Below are positions 41,606 to 53,765 of a stretch of 64,000 bases of DNA, piece by piece; position 1 is the stretch's first letter, and each line of letters begins with the position of its first letter. Source of the stretch: Diplolepis rosae (taxonomy: Eukaryota > Arthropoda > Insecta > Hymenoptera > Diplolepididae); contig JAPYXD010000704.1 of assembly GCA_030998225.1 (NCBI GenBank), forward strand, positions 5,642,001-5,706,000. The letters run 5' to 3'. The translations under genes were made by a program, and so were the position numbers. The notes under the pieces are model-generated. The model worked only from the letters and a program-made list of their open reading frames with translations, searched no databases and was not told the origin of the DNA.

Positions 41606-44600
41606 AAAATATGTTTTACGGAAAATAGATTAATTATTTCTTGTTTCTTATTGAGGCCACACCTACTTCAAGAAGATTTCACGATTCCTAAAGTGATATG
41701 TTATTTTGTGTAGTAGAAACATGACTCAAAAGTTTGATAAGAATGAGTTTGAAATTGTCTACGAGGACACCTATCGACAACGTATCCTATCTGATACGCG
41801 ACTGGTGAACCTCCAATAATGTAGGCAGTGAAAAAATTTTCAAACTCACCTAATTAATTTGAAATTAATTTTTAATAATAATAAGTAATAAGTTTTTAAT
41901 TGAAACATATTTTATGTCTTTATTTTATAAATTGTACATCCATATACATCGATTTTTATTATCAAAGACCTAATATAAGTCTTATTCCAAGACTCCTTCA
42001 AATTTTCCAATCGATTTAAGCTCGATCACATGTTACTTCTGACCTAAGGCATGATCATTTACGCTCGTCCAAATTGTACTTTTTCCTTTCTTTCATATTC
42101 TCTTACTTCCAGTTAGTGGTTTTGAGATTTCCTCGTCTCTTTCCTTTTACTTCGTCACATCTTTTATTTTGAATCGTTTCTGGCATCAGCACCTAAATTA
42201 CGTCTTTACGGAACTGTGCAATCACGTTTTGATTATTTTCTTCAATACAATTTCCGCTCACTCCCAAAAAAGAAATACTGCACAATGCAGGCCACGATTA
42301 AGTTGATAGGTCAATAGAAATAAGTGACCAACCCCTTTCAGAAAGTGTTCTGGAACGTATTTTCCAGTCTGATTCACAAGCACTGAGACTGAAGTTTATA
42401 ACTTTATACAAAATTGAACAGTCTTAATAGAATTTTGATCATCATTTTTTTATATTTTTATTGAGTAGATTACAATTTTTGTCCTGAAGGAAAATTCAGA
42501 AGTCCTTATTTAATAATATTTAACTATAATACATGTTCGGTTTTTGTTCAGAATAGATATTTACAGTTTAAATAGAATTCAAAATCTGGTATGAATATTT
42601 GTTTGTGTAAATAATGTTATCGAACACCAGCGTGTCATGGGAACTTTACGGAACACTTGCAAAACAGGCGTAAAACGTTTATAACACGCTTGCGTTGTAT
42701 AAAATATAGTGTGCTCCAAAGGTGGTAAATATGCGTTTTCATACGCCTTGTGTGTTAACTGGACTTACCTTCGGATCGCGAATTGCCCTCTCCTACGACT
42801 TGTCCTGCAAACACGCTTGGCTATAAAGACAGTTACTATCCTTGGTGCACAATTCACTATTATAGTTTAAAAGTTTTCAAAGTTTTTTGAAGACTTCTTC
42901 ATATTTAAAAAAATAAGAAAAGATTGACCTCCCTAAACATTAGAGAAAGAGGTTATTGATTTTTTTCCACAGATAAAATATCTTTATAAAATTTGTAAAG
43001 TTGATTCTATGAAAGAATAAACCACAATGCCTAGAATATGATCAAATACCATTCTTTGAATATTCTTTAGTACATTCTAATAATATTATTTTAATCCTAC
43101 AAGAGAGACACTAAAAACTAAACCACAAGGGATTATGCTTCATTAAAATTTTTTATCATGCAGACGTCAGGCAGGACATTTTATGGGGCATCAAGCAAGC
43201 ACACGGGAAAATTTCCTCTGATATAATAGAGAAAATTAATTTTTTAATGTACATATATTTAAATTTCCCATGTATTCAAATTCCCGCTATTTTTTTGCTC
43301 AGAGATTTCAAGCCAAGAATTTCAAAGTTGCAGTAGGGACATCGATCTTCTAGCAACATGGGAAAAACAATAGTTCCAAATACACAAAATTTTGTGAGAG
43401 AATAATTTCGTATAATAGCTAAACATTTTCAAGTTAGTTAGTTAAAATTACTTGAAGAAAAATGTGAAAAATGGTGCAAAATAGTCTATTATTATAGTCA
43501 GAGTCATTTTATTTAATATACTTGATATTTGATGGAAAGTGACTTCAAAAATGCTAAAAGCTTTAAAAAGACGTTAGGTCAAATCTTTCTTATTCAACGT
43601 AATTATTTACTGAAATTTAAATTTAAAAAATCGATAATTTGAATCATAACATAGAAAAAAAATCACATATGTAATTAGAATGCATTAAAAATAAAATTTT
43701 GTTTCATTAAATACAAATTTCCACATAACAAATATTATCAGTTTTTAGCTCTGAAACATTAGACAATTTAGTGTGACCTTTACGATTCATGAATGAGAGA
43801 TCCAATGCCTAAAACTATCATTCTTTAGTCTATGAAAAAGCACGTCCAAAGTTCAATGCTCTCATACTAATATGTATGGAATGAAACGGCAAGTAGATTT
43901 TGCAAATATTGTATATTGGAGTAGTTTCAAATATAAAAGATAAACTTGAGATCCTAAAGTTAATCAGTCGCTTTTATTACCTTCAATTATATCTGTATGA
44001 TTTACTATTCTATAATAATAAGTTAATGTAATATTTGTAATGATAAACGGAGAACCAGAATCATATCCCTCAATCCTATTATCCAATATTCGATATCAAA
44101 TCGCTATTCTTGAATCTGCCTTGCAAAGTATTTCTGATTTTAAAGTTTACAAAGGTATAAATCATGATTACTATATATTTGGTATGGAATAAAATAAAAT
44201 GTTAACAAACTATAAAATATAGAGGGGAACTGCTTTGGCCTTAAGAAGCTTATTCTACATTCTATAAAGCAAAATCTATTGCATTTTACTATGGTTTTTG
44301 TGATATTTTTATTTTGAGACCGTGACTTTGCATAATGAAGTGGTCGCTTGGAGTCAAACGTGATAAGTGGTGATGTAAAATATATAAATTTATCATTTTC
44401 AAGTCAACATAGGTTTTTTCTATTTAATTAAACTGTGCATTAATGAATCACTATTTATATTTAATTCAATACAAATTGATTTTTAGATAATATTAATATA
44501 AATTCATACAAACAACTCGTCAGAATTTTGAGGTTAATCACATATTTTTTCAAATACAACCCAGCAAACGGAATGCCTCGTGATATTTCTCCGAGGGGGA

Positions 44601-44617
44601 TTGGAAAACTAACATGG
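41606..44617. other. Three kilobases without recognisable features
   Basis: AT-rich with no open frame over 60 codons on either strand. No TIRs, RNA genes or splice-bounded exons were identified. Confidence 0.4.
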
Positions 44618-45497
44618 AAGATAAGTTAGGTGTCCGGCACCGATTCGATATATTCTTAAATATGGTAAAGTAGAGCAAGAACTAAGCCACAAGAATTTTT
44701 TTTATCTGCTGACATGGAGTTCTAGGGGGTGAAACTTCCCTCTAAAGATAGGGTCGTTAGGAGATGATTTTTCTATTTCATATAAAACAACGTAAGATCG
44801 TTTCATGAAACCGATTGAAAAAGTTTCCTCCTAATGAAGGATGAAAAAAACTATGTCCTCAATTTCAGAAAAAAATTTCATGGGGGTAAACCACCCCAAA
44901 ATATAAATAAAATTCTGAGAAAAATTCTAAAAATAAGGAAAAAAATCTGATAAACAGGAAAAAATATATGTTACACTAGGGTACAAAGAAGAACTGGACG
45001 TCTACGTTTTTACTGGGGTACTTACCCTTAAATGTGTGGCATCTCATTAATCATCGTATTAATGGATTTATTATTGTTTGTACAGCATATTATTACCGTA
45101 ACAATATGAAATATGTTTGAGGGTCGTTACTACTCCACTTATTATTTTTTTAAATTATAAAATTTTCCCAACATAGAAAAACTTGACGTTAAAAACTATG
45201 TCCAGAAAGAAGTAAAAAAGGAGTTCAAAAACTGTTTTTTTCTGAAATTGAGGACATAGTGTTTTTTATCCCTCATTAGGAGGAAACTTTTTCAATCGGT
45301 TTCATGAAACGATCTTACGTTATTTTATATGAGATAACAAAATCAACTCCAAACTAACCTATCTTTGGAGGGCAATTTCACCTCCTAGAAATCCATGACA
45401 GCAGATTAAAAAAAAAATACGTGTAACTTAGTTTATGGTCTATCTTACCATTTTTAAGAATAAATCGAATCGGTGCCGGACACCTAAGTTACCTTCC
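44618..45497. mobile_element. Foldback with about 265-bp arms
   Basis: Left arm 44618-44880 and right arm 45230-45497 are inverse complements. Shared blocks include ttaggtgtccggcaccgatt, aagatcgtttcatgaaaccg, aaagtttcctcctaatga and atgtcctcaatttcaga. The centre (about 350 bases) is AT-rich and non-coding. Identity is high by eye, roughly 90 percent, which suggests a fairly recent or gene-converted structure. Confidence 0.9.
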
Positions 45498-46349
45498 TTG
45501 TAAGACAGTAGACATATGTATCCACGCGCTACCGACGAATGGCATTTTCCAAACCTCTGGGAAAAACGATACGTCTCTGTTATCATATCCTGGCTGACCG
45601 AATAACTTGGTAATAAAAGACTGATGAAGGTTAAATTGAACGCTTAAATTCTATGGAGATACTTTGATCCTATTATTGAATTTCAAAATCCTGCTTCCTC
45701 AGAAAATATCAACTGCCTTAATCCAGGATGTTTAGAATGATCTATTTTTCGATCTATCGAGGTAACGAAGTCAGTAAAGCCTTACTGCCTGGAAGGGGGG
45801 CGTTAGGCTGTGCGGATCAAGTCGTAATGTGTTTGACGATGAGTTAATTTTACCCTCGCCAAATTCAGAAAGCCCTCATACTTAGGCCTAGGGAAGTATA
45901 AGGGTTACCATTCTCAGGATGGTGGACTCACCTGCGATCGGACCAGGATCTCTAAGGCGCGTAAAGCTTGTAAGGTCCTTTCAGGATAAGAGGCTTAGAT
46001 ACCATAAAAACCAGTAAATGTAGAAATGATTTCAGATATTTGCTGTATTAATTCGAAAAGGCCGTAGCAGAATAAGCATGGTTTGGGTGCCCCCGCTCGG
46101 ATACGATCCATATTGCGAGGGTAAGTAGCTCCCATTACAAAATAAATTCATCCCAAGTATCAATTCGATAAAATTATTTTACAAAAGTTATGAAAGAATT
46201 TTGAAAAATCAAAAAATCTAATTTTCTCGAAAACGGCTCAACTGATCTTGATGACTAAAATATATGTTATAGAGGGTACCAAAGAGGTTTTGAAAAAAAT
46301 TCAAGAACCCATCCCGTTTATGAAAAGGGGGTAAAATTTTTTTTTCAAT
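45498..46349. other. No gene recognised; GC-richer patch
   Basis: About 45770-46120 is less AT-rich (tgcctggaaggggggcgtta, aggatctctaaggcgcg) and could be an unrecognised repeat. No frame, hairpin RNA or element ends could be assigned. Confidence 0.3.
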
Positions 46350-47712
46350 TTTTAAATTTTTTTACTGTGAATTACTTCTTGAACACCCACCATTTTTTTC
46401 TATATCATGCTCAAATTCAATGTGACAATATATATTTTTTCGAAAATTTTCGGAGAGGCACTTCATAGTTAAAAAAAATAAAAACTTCTTTGACTCTTAC
46501 AATGTATGGAACAATTGATACCCTATGACTCATTGAAGGAATTGTTTCTATACTCATGAACGTTTTAAGTTGATCAAGTACAATATCTCATTTATTTTTA
46601 CATATTTGCTGCATAGTGGACGACATAGTACATTTTATATCAATGCGAGGGCGTATCAACAATTATCCGCACCCTGTCTCTGGAATTTATCATTAGCAAT
46701 TAAAAAAAAAACGCACATCTCTGCATGATCGCCTTGTTTTCAATACACTTCATCCACCAGTCAACAAGCTTTTCTTTCAGTCACAGAATTCAGTTTATAT
46801 ATTTCTCCATATATCTCCTTCTCGAGCTTGTGCCCATGACCTACGTTTTGCCCTTCCTGAGAGTACTACTGCGCAGGCTTCGAATGCCACACGAGTTCGT
46901 TCGCAAAATTCATGCTCAGTATAGGTATTTATCTAAGGTTCGCGTTTTTATTTCATTCTGAGTTGTAATCGTTTCCTGATAAGTTTTAGGATGCTGTTAT
47001 ACCGCGTTTGTACTACAGGAAGGTATACCTATTGGAAACAAATGACACTTTTCCCAAACTGTCGAATGACTGCAACCATTCTACAACTGGGAATTAAATA
47101 AAAACGCGAACCTTAGATAAGTACATCTATTGAGCATGAATCAAAACAATTGAAAATCAGGTGCTTTTTGCGAACGAATTCGTGCGGCATTCGAAGCCTG
47201 CGCAGTAGTTCTCTCAGGAAGGGCAAAACGTAGGTAGGTCATGGGCACAAGTTTCGAGAAGGAGATATATGGGGAAATATATAAACTGAATTCTGTGACT
47301 GAAAGAAAAAGCTTGTTGACTGGTGGATAAAGTGTATTGAAAACAAGGCGATCATGTAGAGATGTGCTTTTTTTTTAATTGATAATGATCAATTCCAGAG
47401 ACAGGGTGCGGATAATTGTTGATACACCCTCGCATTCATATAAAGTGTATTATGTTGTCCACTATGCAGCAAATACGTGAAAATAAATGAGATATTGTAC
47501 GTGATCAACGTAAAACTTTCATGAGTATAGAAAAAGTTGCTTCAATGGGGCATAGGGTATCAATTGTAGGAGCCAAAGAAGTTTTTATTTTTTTTAACTA
47601 TGAAGTACCTCTCCGAAAATGTTCAGAAAAATATATATTGTCACTTTGAATTTCAGCATGATATAGAAAAAAATGGTGGTTGTTCAAGAAGTAATTCACA
47701 GTAAAAAAAATT
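46350..47712. mobile_element. Large foldback with about 620-bp arms
   Basis: Left arm 46350-46970 and right arm 47083-47712 are inverse complements over almost their full length, with a spacer of about 110 bases. Shared blocks include actgtgaattacttcttga, aatggtgg, tctctggaatttatcatta, gaaggagatatat and atctaaggttcgcgttttta. The right arm has small insertions (for example near 47140-47165). The 78-codon frame at 46725 lies wholly in the arm and is not a gene on this evidence. Confidence 0.9.
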
Positions 47713-48489
47713 TAAAAAACGTAACTCTGCTTAAATAAATTAGTTTGAGCGAGACAATTTTCTGTAAGCAACAAACTCAAAAACGTATAAGAATCGCGCT
47801 CTTCTCCGCTTGAACGATTTTTTTTTTTGTCAAATCAACCTTGGAATGACTTTGATCCTGAACTAATAGGGTCAAACAAACCCAGAATTCAAATTCAGCG
47901 ACCATAAAAACGTATAGGTTTGATGGTCTAGTGTGATGCATAAAATACCTTTACGTGTGGCTGTGTAATTAAAATCTTTGTAAGTAGCACATTGACTCAT
48001 CTTAAAATTACCAAATAAGGTTGCGTGCCAACTTAAAGCGCTCATAATCCGAGCACCTTGACGAAACCGCTAATGGAACTCATCACTTCTCGGGCCAGAG
48101 ACCATTTTTTAAAAAAAGATGGTTGCTTCAATAAGGAAATTCTAAATCAAAGATACAGGCAAAGGTCAATAAAAATTATAAACTAAAGAAAAATCTGAAA
48201 ATCGAATACAATCAGGGATATCGTCGAAATAGACAATATGAAACGTCATTGTGTACGTATATGTGAATGTTAAACATATGCATATATGTGTACTCTTATC
48301 TTTGAATCATAACATATGTTTGATCAAATAAGTTATCAAATAGTGAAAAATTATAAAATTATTCTTGACAACAATAATACGAATAATATCGGATTGATCT
48401 ACATTAATGTTGCATTTGAATATTTATATATTTATATTTCGCATTAGTGTTTTGATAATGTTAGATCTAATAACATAGTGTAATTATGT
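47713..48489. other. No feature seen
   Basis: AT-rich spacer between two foldbacks. Confidence 0.3.
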
Positions 48490-49026
48490 ATATGGGACAT
48501 TTCATGGGAGATTTACAGTCAAAATTTTTTTTTCGACGAAACATTTTTTTTGCCTTTTTACTTCGAAAATAATCGACACGTATTTTTTTTCAATGTGATA
48601 CTTGAAACTTTCGTGATATATAATCCTTGCACTTGAAATGTGCGAAAGAGTACGAGCTTTCAAAAAAGTTATAGCACACATTTCGTTGTTTTTTTGTAAT
48701 CACAATAGAGTACATTTTTATAAACAATTGAATTTTTTTTAAATTGGAAATAATTTTTTTTCGATTTTTTTGTTTCTAAATTTTTGTTGAAGTTTTCTCA
48801 ATATGCAGGCAAAATTTCGGAATGGAAAAATGAAAACTGTGGGTGTAATTAATTTATAAAATCTGTCCCGTGCGTTGCAACGAGCGAGCTCGCACGCTGC
48901 AACTACGCTTAAGCTTGTTTAGGCATGCTCGGACTCGAAGCACGTATGGCAGTGAATGCAGTGACCGCTGTTTTAGTTTTCTGTAAATGTTCCTCAAGTG
49001 TACACGTATTTCAAATTAATACAGAA

Positions 49027-49116
49027 ATGCCAAGCTCTCGATTTAAACATGTCTGCTGCAATACGTTTAATAAAAAAAATCATAATGGAAAAAAGCAAAA
49101 AAAATTTGCGTTTTAA
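49027..49116 (+). pseudogene. Zinc-finger-like first exon, left-arm copy
   Basis: MPSSRFKHVCCNTFNKKNHN followed by GKKQKKFAF and a stop. It matches the minus-strand copy as far as KKQKK, then a frameshift in the A-tract ends it. The Cys-Cys-N-x-F ... H pattern suggests a zinc-binding N-terminus. The start Met is preserved here and absent in the other arm, so this copy defines the likely protein start. Confidence 0.5.
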
Positions 49117-49222
49117 GTGTATCATTTAGAGTAATTTTATCGTGAAACTTCACTCATCAATTCATCATTATAACTAATGATTCGTTTTGAAATAGTCTAC
49201 GCACAAGTTTGAATGTACTTAC

Positions 49223-49412
49223 AACAAAAATCTTGCATCTCCATTTCATTTGCTTCTATTCTGCATTGTGTACACAAAACATCATCCGGTTTGAAAATTT
49301 TCAATTTTTCAAGTATCGAGGATGAAACGCGACGCAAATTTTTTTTTTGCTTTTTTCCACTATGATTTTTTTTATTAAACGGATTGCAGCAGACATGTTT
49401 AAATCTCTGCAT
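49223..49412 (-). pseudogene. Zinc-finger-like first exon with splice donor, right-arm copy
   Basis: RFKHVCCNPFNKKNHSGKKQ, NLRRVSSSILEKLKIFKPDD and VLCTQCRIEANEMEMQDFC, ending at a TT|GTAAGT donor (49222). The paired Cys near the start, a His about ten residues later and the LCTQCR pair look like a zinc-binding N-terminal module. I recall CCNP...H...LR...LC-x2-C-R starts in the same uncharacterised transposase-like family as the fragment at 303-1072, but the two are not linked in this sequence. Confidence 0.5.
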
Positions 49413-49957
49413 TCACTTCCACACGTGCTTCGAGTCCGAGCATGCCTAAACAAGCTTAAACGTAGTTGCAGCGTGCGAGCTCGCTCGTTGCAACGCGCGG
49501 GACAGATTTTATAAATTAATTACACCTACAGTTTTCATTTTTCCATTCCAAAATTTTGCCTGCATATTGAAAAAACTTCAACAAAAATTTATAAACAAAA
49601 AAGTCGAAAAAAAATTAGTTCCAATTTTAAAAAAATTCAATTGTTTATAAAAATGTACTATATTGTTATTACAAAAAAAACAACGAAATGTGTGCTATAA
49701 CTTTTTTGAAAACTCGTACTCTTTCGCACATTTCAAGTGCAAGGGTTACATTTTATATTCAAAACTGCTTTTACAGTGAGCTGTTAAAAAAAAAAAATTT
49801 CCCGAGTGCCAAACTTAAAACAATTATATCTCGAAAATTTCAAGTATCACATTGAAAAAAAGAATACGTGTCGATTAGTTTCGAAGTAAAAAGGCAAGAA
49901 AATGTTTCGTCGAAAAAAAAAATTTGACTGTAAATCTCCCATGAAATGACCCATATA

Positions 49958-50831
49958 TATATTATAGATACATTACATTACATAACATTGTGATATTAAT
50001 ATTAAAATATGTTCAAGTAAATGTTTGGTTACTGCCAGGTAGATCATGTCTTCAAAAATATTTTAAATGAAATGAAGGCAATGAATAAAAGAATGCAAGA
50101 GAACATCAAGGATGATCTGGATAATGACTAGAATGCAAAGAGGAAAACAGTAGCAATTCAATATTGCAAGAGCGCACACGAGCATACAAACTCATTTTCA
50201 GCTCTATTTGACTACGTCATGAGATAGGAACTTACAATCAGATTAACAATACGGAAAACTTCTTAAATACTGGTATCATTAATGAATACCTCAAGGCCAT
50301 GGATCAAACACATCAGCTGATGAATTGAGTCCCATGCATATCGATTTTCTCCACATATTTAAAATTTTAAGTTGAAATAAGAAAGGGAAATTTTGGAAAA
50401 TGATTAGAAAGTATCAATAAAATGTTATGACAAAAGCGTTGAATGTAGAAAGAAAAAAAGTTTTATAATTCACACAGAAATACCGACATACATAACCTCG
50501 TACGTCACCCGAAAATATAGTTTAGTACATGCAGTGCGACAGCCCTTCCAAAATTCTGTCTTTTTTGCTGTAATGTTATTAAATTGATAAAATAATTTTT
50601 TTATTCATTTCGATATTCGGCAACCAAAAAACCTGTCATAGTGCTTTCTTATCCATCTTCCACAATTTCAGGGTGATATTCCACTTCTTGCGGAAATGGC
50701 GTTACAGAGCTTTAATTGCCGATAACTCCCAGGTTTATTTTCTCAAAAATAAACTTTTTGCAAAATTTTTACTAAAACGAAGTTAACAGACGATCCTTAC
50801 CGCCTTTTATTGCGCGCTTCAAATTTTTGAG
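49958..50831. other. No confirmed gene; coding-like patch 50043-50215
   Basis: At 50043-50215 a frame reads DHVFKNILNEMKAMNKRMQE, NIKDDLDND, a stop, then VAIQYCKSAHEHTNSFSALF and DYVMR. It is broken and could be a decayed exon with a helical, charged profile. I cannot assign it. The rest is AT-rich. Confidence 0.3.
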
Positions 50832-51972
50832 TACACGGAAAAAATGTGTTGCTTAAAAAGTCATCCACATTGTGTAATACCCGTGGATAGATTAGAAAGT
50901 CGACTAAATGTTATGAACCTCCTTATTGAAGAATATGATAGATAATCGCTGAAAATGTAAAACGTAAATTCGAAAGTTTAAGTGACAGTCGCGGAAAATT
51001 TAAACCAGCGTGGGTTGGGTTCCATTTTCTCTAAACCAGGCATCGAAAGTCTAAGTGACAGTCGACGAAAATGTTGAACAGTGCAAAAAGAAAAATATTA
51101 TTTTCTGTGATATGATCCTGCACTTATATAGTTAATTATTTTTCTCTTCTACATTACCTATATAATCCTAAAATGAACTTACCATTATATTTAACACTGT
51201 ACAACATTACAGGAACGCAATTTTTTATAAACACTTCGCAGCACCGAGAATCGAACGCTCGAACGCACGCACGCATCCTAACCCAATTCTAATCGCACGC
51301 CGTAACCCGCATAGCCGATACATGTCGTGGAGAGTTGTGTAAAATATTTGGATCACATTCAGAGTTTGAAGGCAAAACTAAAATAATAGATAAATTTCAA
51401 ATTTGACGTAATACACTTTATCAAGGTAAACATATACTTACTCGGAACTAATTCTTCAATGTACGCTTCAACCCAGATTCAAACGAAACCAAACGACACG
51501 TAATCTCAAAATCTAACCAAAATTATTACAAAAACATAAAGCCGAGCTGCATTGTCTGCTGTGCGATGCTACGAATTACGTTTCTGCGCATCGCTTTTTG
51601 CGACTGTCGAGAAAATTTCAGAAGACGGCATATAAAATCTGATGGACTTTAGAATACAATTTACAAAACTATTTGTTTGAATTACTTTCATTTTAAATTA
51701 ATCGATAATCTTATTAAATCTATGACAAATGAATCCAAAGATTATAAAACTTGTCATTACTTCTTAGAAAAGATCAGTTAGTGTTTAAATACTTTTATAA
51801 TAGTAAATACGCGACTTTTTTTGTTCGACCTGGTTTTCTAAAAGTTATTCGACTTTTTTCTACTATTTCCTAAAAGTCATTGAAACCTTACAAGACTTTC
51901 TCCGTTTTTACTTTCTGTCCACGACTCTTCGAATAGTCTGTTAAATTTTAAGCGACAAATTTTTTCCGTGTA
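50832..51972. mobile_element. 1.14-kb element with TACACGGAAAAAAT inverted repeats
   Basis: Left end tacacggaaaaaatgtgttg and the inverse of the right end, tacacggaaaaaatttgtcg, continue as gcttaaaa on both sides, giving TIRs of about 28 bases. The interior contains a repeated phrase cgaaagtytaagtgacagtcg (50979, 51046). A tRNA-like segment on the minus strand near 51230-51330 has a B box gttcgattctcgg. No ORF, so non-autonomous. Confidence 0.75.
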
Positions 51973-52379
51973 GATACATTAGAAAAAAAAAGTTATCTTA
52001 CATCGTCCGATTAACCTATAAATTTGGCCACGTGAACCGGTTGATCCATATCCTTAAGACATTCTTATTTTTCTTTATGTAAAAGTAAAAACATACATTG
52101 ATAAATTAATGTTTTCAAATTTCTGATCAGCATGACCTTCTTCTAATACTGGGAATGGGATAAGAATTTCCAATCAGTGCAAATTCCGCTTTCCAATATC
52201 ATCCTAAATGAAAATCCGACATCAAATTTCCCTACCTAAGCATCTTTGTTACGAGCCTTCGAGGTGAGTTGAGTCCAAATTAAAATCGCAGTAACTCGAG
52301 CAAGCTGGTACTAACCAGAACTACTCGGACACTAAAGAATAAATTTCCAGTCCTGTATTGGTTTCCTCGGAAATCGATC

Positions 52380-53765
52380 AGGGGGCCTTAGAACAGGCAA
52401 CCGGGCGCGTCCTCAGGTTGCAGATAGAGAGGCCCTGTACCGAAGGTTACTGCTGAATACGGATACAAAACTAAATAAGCAATCGCGGACAATGTTCCAA
52501 GGATGGTCCCGAATTAATAACCGCCAAGCCAAGGTGTTAACAACCGTGCTGAGGGCTGCATGGCACCAGGGAGTGGTGTCTCCAGGAAAACAGGTCGCCT
52601 CCTGGAGTACTCAGACCTTACCTCTGCATTCGGAGCTCTGCAGGGGCGGACCTCATACTTCCCAAGCTAATCGTGGGAATAACATGGAGAAAAATGATTT
52701 AAACAAAAGTATGTGCGAGGAATCATTCGGAGGAAATTCGGAAGTAACAGTGGTGCTCGATTGCTATGAAAAGTCTGACGCGAGGCAGCAGAAGAACTGC
52801 CTATACGGGACACTTCAGAATGCTATGAATCGCATTTCCACTATGGAAAAAATGATCCAGAAGATGGATGAATTCTGCAGGATAAAAAAAAAACATGTTT
52901 CTGCTAATTAGAGAGAGTATCGCTGAAGTGTTGCACAAATTGAAGTAACTCCGCGAAGATACCGAACACACGGAGGGCTGGGACGAATCATTTGGAAATC
53001 AGCTGGGAAAAGCTCTTGGCAGAGAGGAGAAACTAGCACGGGCCCAAAGTGTTAAGAGCGTCAGGGATGATAGCTGCCAGACAGCCCACAAATTGCAGTA
53101 AGCAGTACTCCGAAGTTGCGGAAACGGCCGAGAGAGCTAAATGTGAGCCCGCAAGACACTGCAGCAAAGAAGCCGGAGATGAAGAGGCCTAAAGCCTCCC
53201 CAAGGGAAGAGGATTAGATGAAGGTTCCAGCCAGGAAGAGCCTCCGGAAGAAGAAGCCTAAATCGGAGGTTAAGAAACTGGATTGGCCAAGGCCTGCTCG
53301 CCCAGAAGCGGTGCTAATAAAGCCTACTGAGGGAGTGCGCTACGCGGCCATTTTAAGAGACTCTTACTAAGAGACTATATGGAGGAAACGAAAAGGAGTA
53401 TGTTCTTCCGGAGGAGGCGCGGGCCTTAAAATTACTCAAGGCGACCCACATCAAAATCGGATGGGTCTCCTGCAGGGTCCGCCAAAAGATGAAGATAAAT
53501 CGATGTTACCGCTGCCTTGGCTTTGGCCACATGGTGGCGAACTGCCAGGGGCCCGACCGTAGCAGAAGTTACTGGAGGTGTGGCGAAGAAGGGACACGCT
53601 GCGGGCTCCTTTACAAGGAAACCGCAGTGCTACCTTTGGTCTGCTAAAGAAGATAAGCCCGGAACGACCATATCCCGGTGACAATACGTTACGTGGCATT
53701 TCGGGTCGCAGCTCCGAAGAGGAAGCCTTTGAGAGGCCGCGTATGAAGCCAAGCAGGCGGTAAAT
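52380..53765 (+). pseudogene. R1-clade non-LTR retrotransposon gag (ORF1)
   Basis: Probable start at MEKNDLNKSMCEESFGGN (52684), 64 codons into a longer open frame, then a heptad-like stretch MNRISTMEKMIQKMDEF. Stops break the middle. Near 53425 the pieces EEARALKLLKATHIKIGWVS, CRVRQKMKINRCYRCLGFGH and MVANCQGPD show a CCHC zinc knuckle (C-x2-C-x4-H-x4-C). A second knuckle (YWRCGEEGTRCG) has lost its first Cys and its His. K-IGWVSCRVR before C-x2-C-LGFGH is typical of R1-clade gag, which coats the element RNA. The copy ends at about 53765 without any ORF2. Confidence 0.8.

Larger units (their letters stand above)
48490..49957. mobile_element. Foldback whose arms are two copies of a transposon 5' end
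   Basis: Left arm 48490-49105 and right arm 49335-49957 are inverse complements, starting at gggacatttcatgggagatt and running inward through cgacgaaacattttttttgc, gttgcaacgagcgagctcgc and cttgtttaggcatgctcgga. At the inner end each arm carries, reading inward, the same start of a coding exon. So the structure is two head-outward copies of the promoter, UTR and first exon of a larger transposon. The right arm lacks about 85 bases that precede the exon in the left arm. Confidence 0.85.

Noticed and set aside
46725..46961. 78-codon frame starting MIALFSIHFIHQS
   Set aside because: It lies entirely within a foldback arm, has no domain, and its mirror copy in the other arm is not kept open.
50043..50215. 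Chemoreceptor-like or other host exon
   Set aside because: The broken frame has a vaguely helical profile only; no diagnostic residues were seen and two stops interrupt it.
52492..52683. N-terminal 64 codons of the gag frame as coding
   Set aside because: The stretch before MEKNDLNK reads like retrotransposon 5' UTR; the later Met fits a gag start better.
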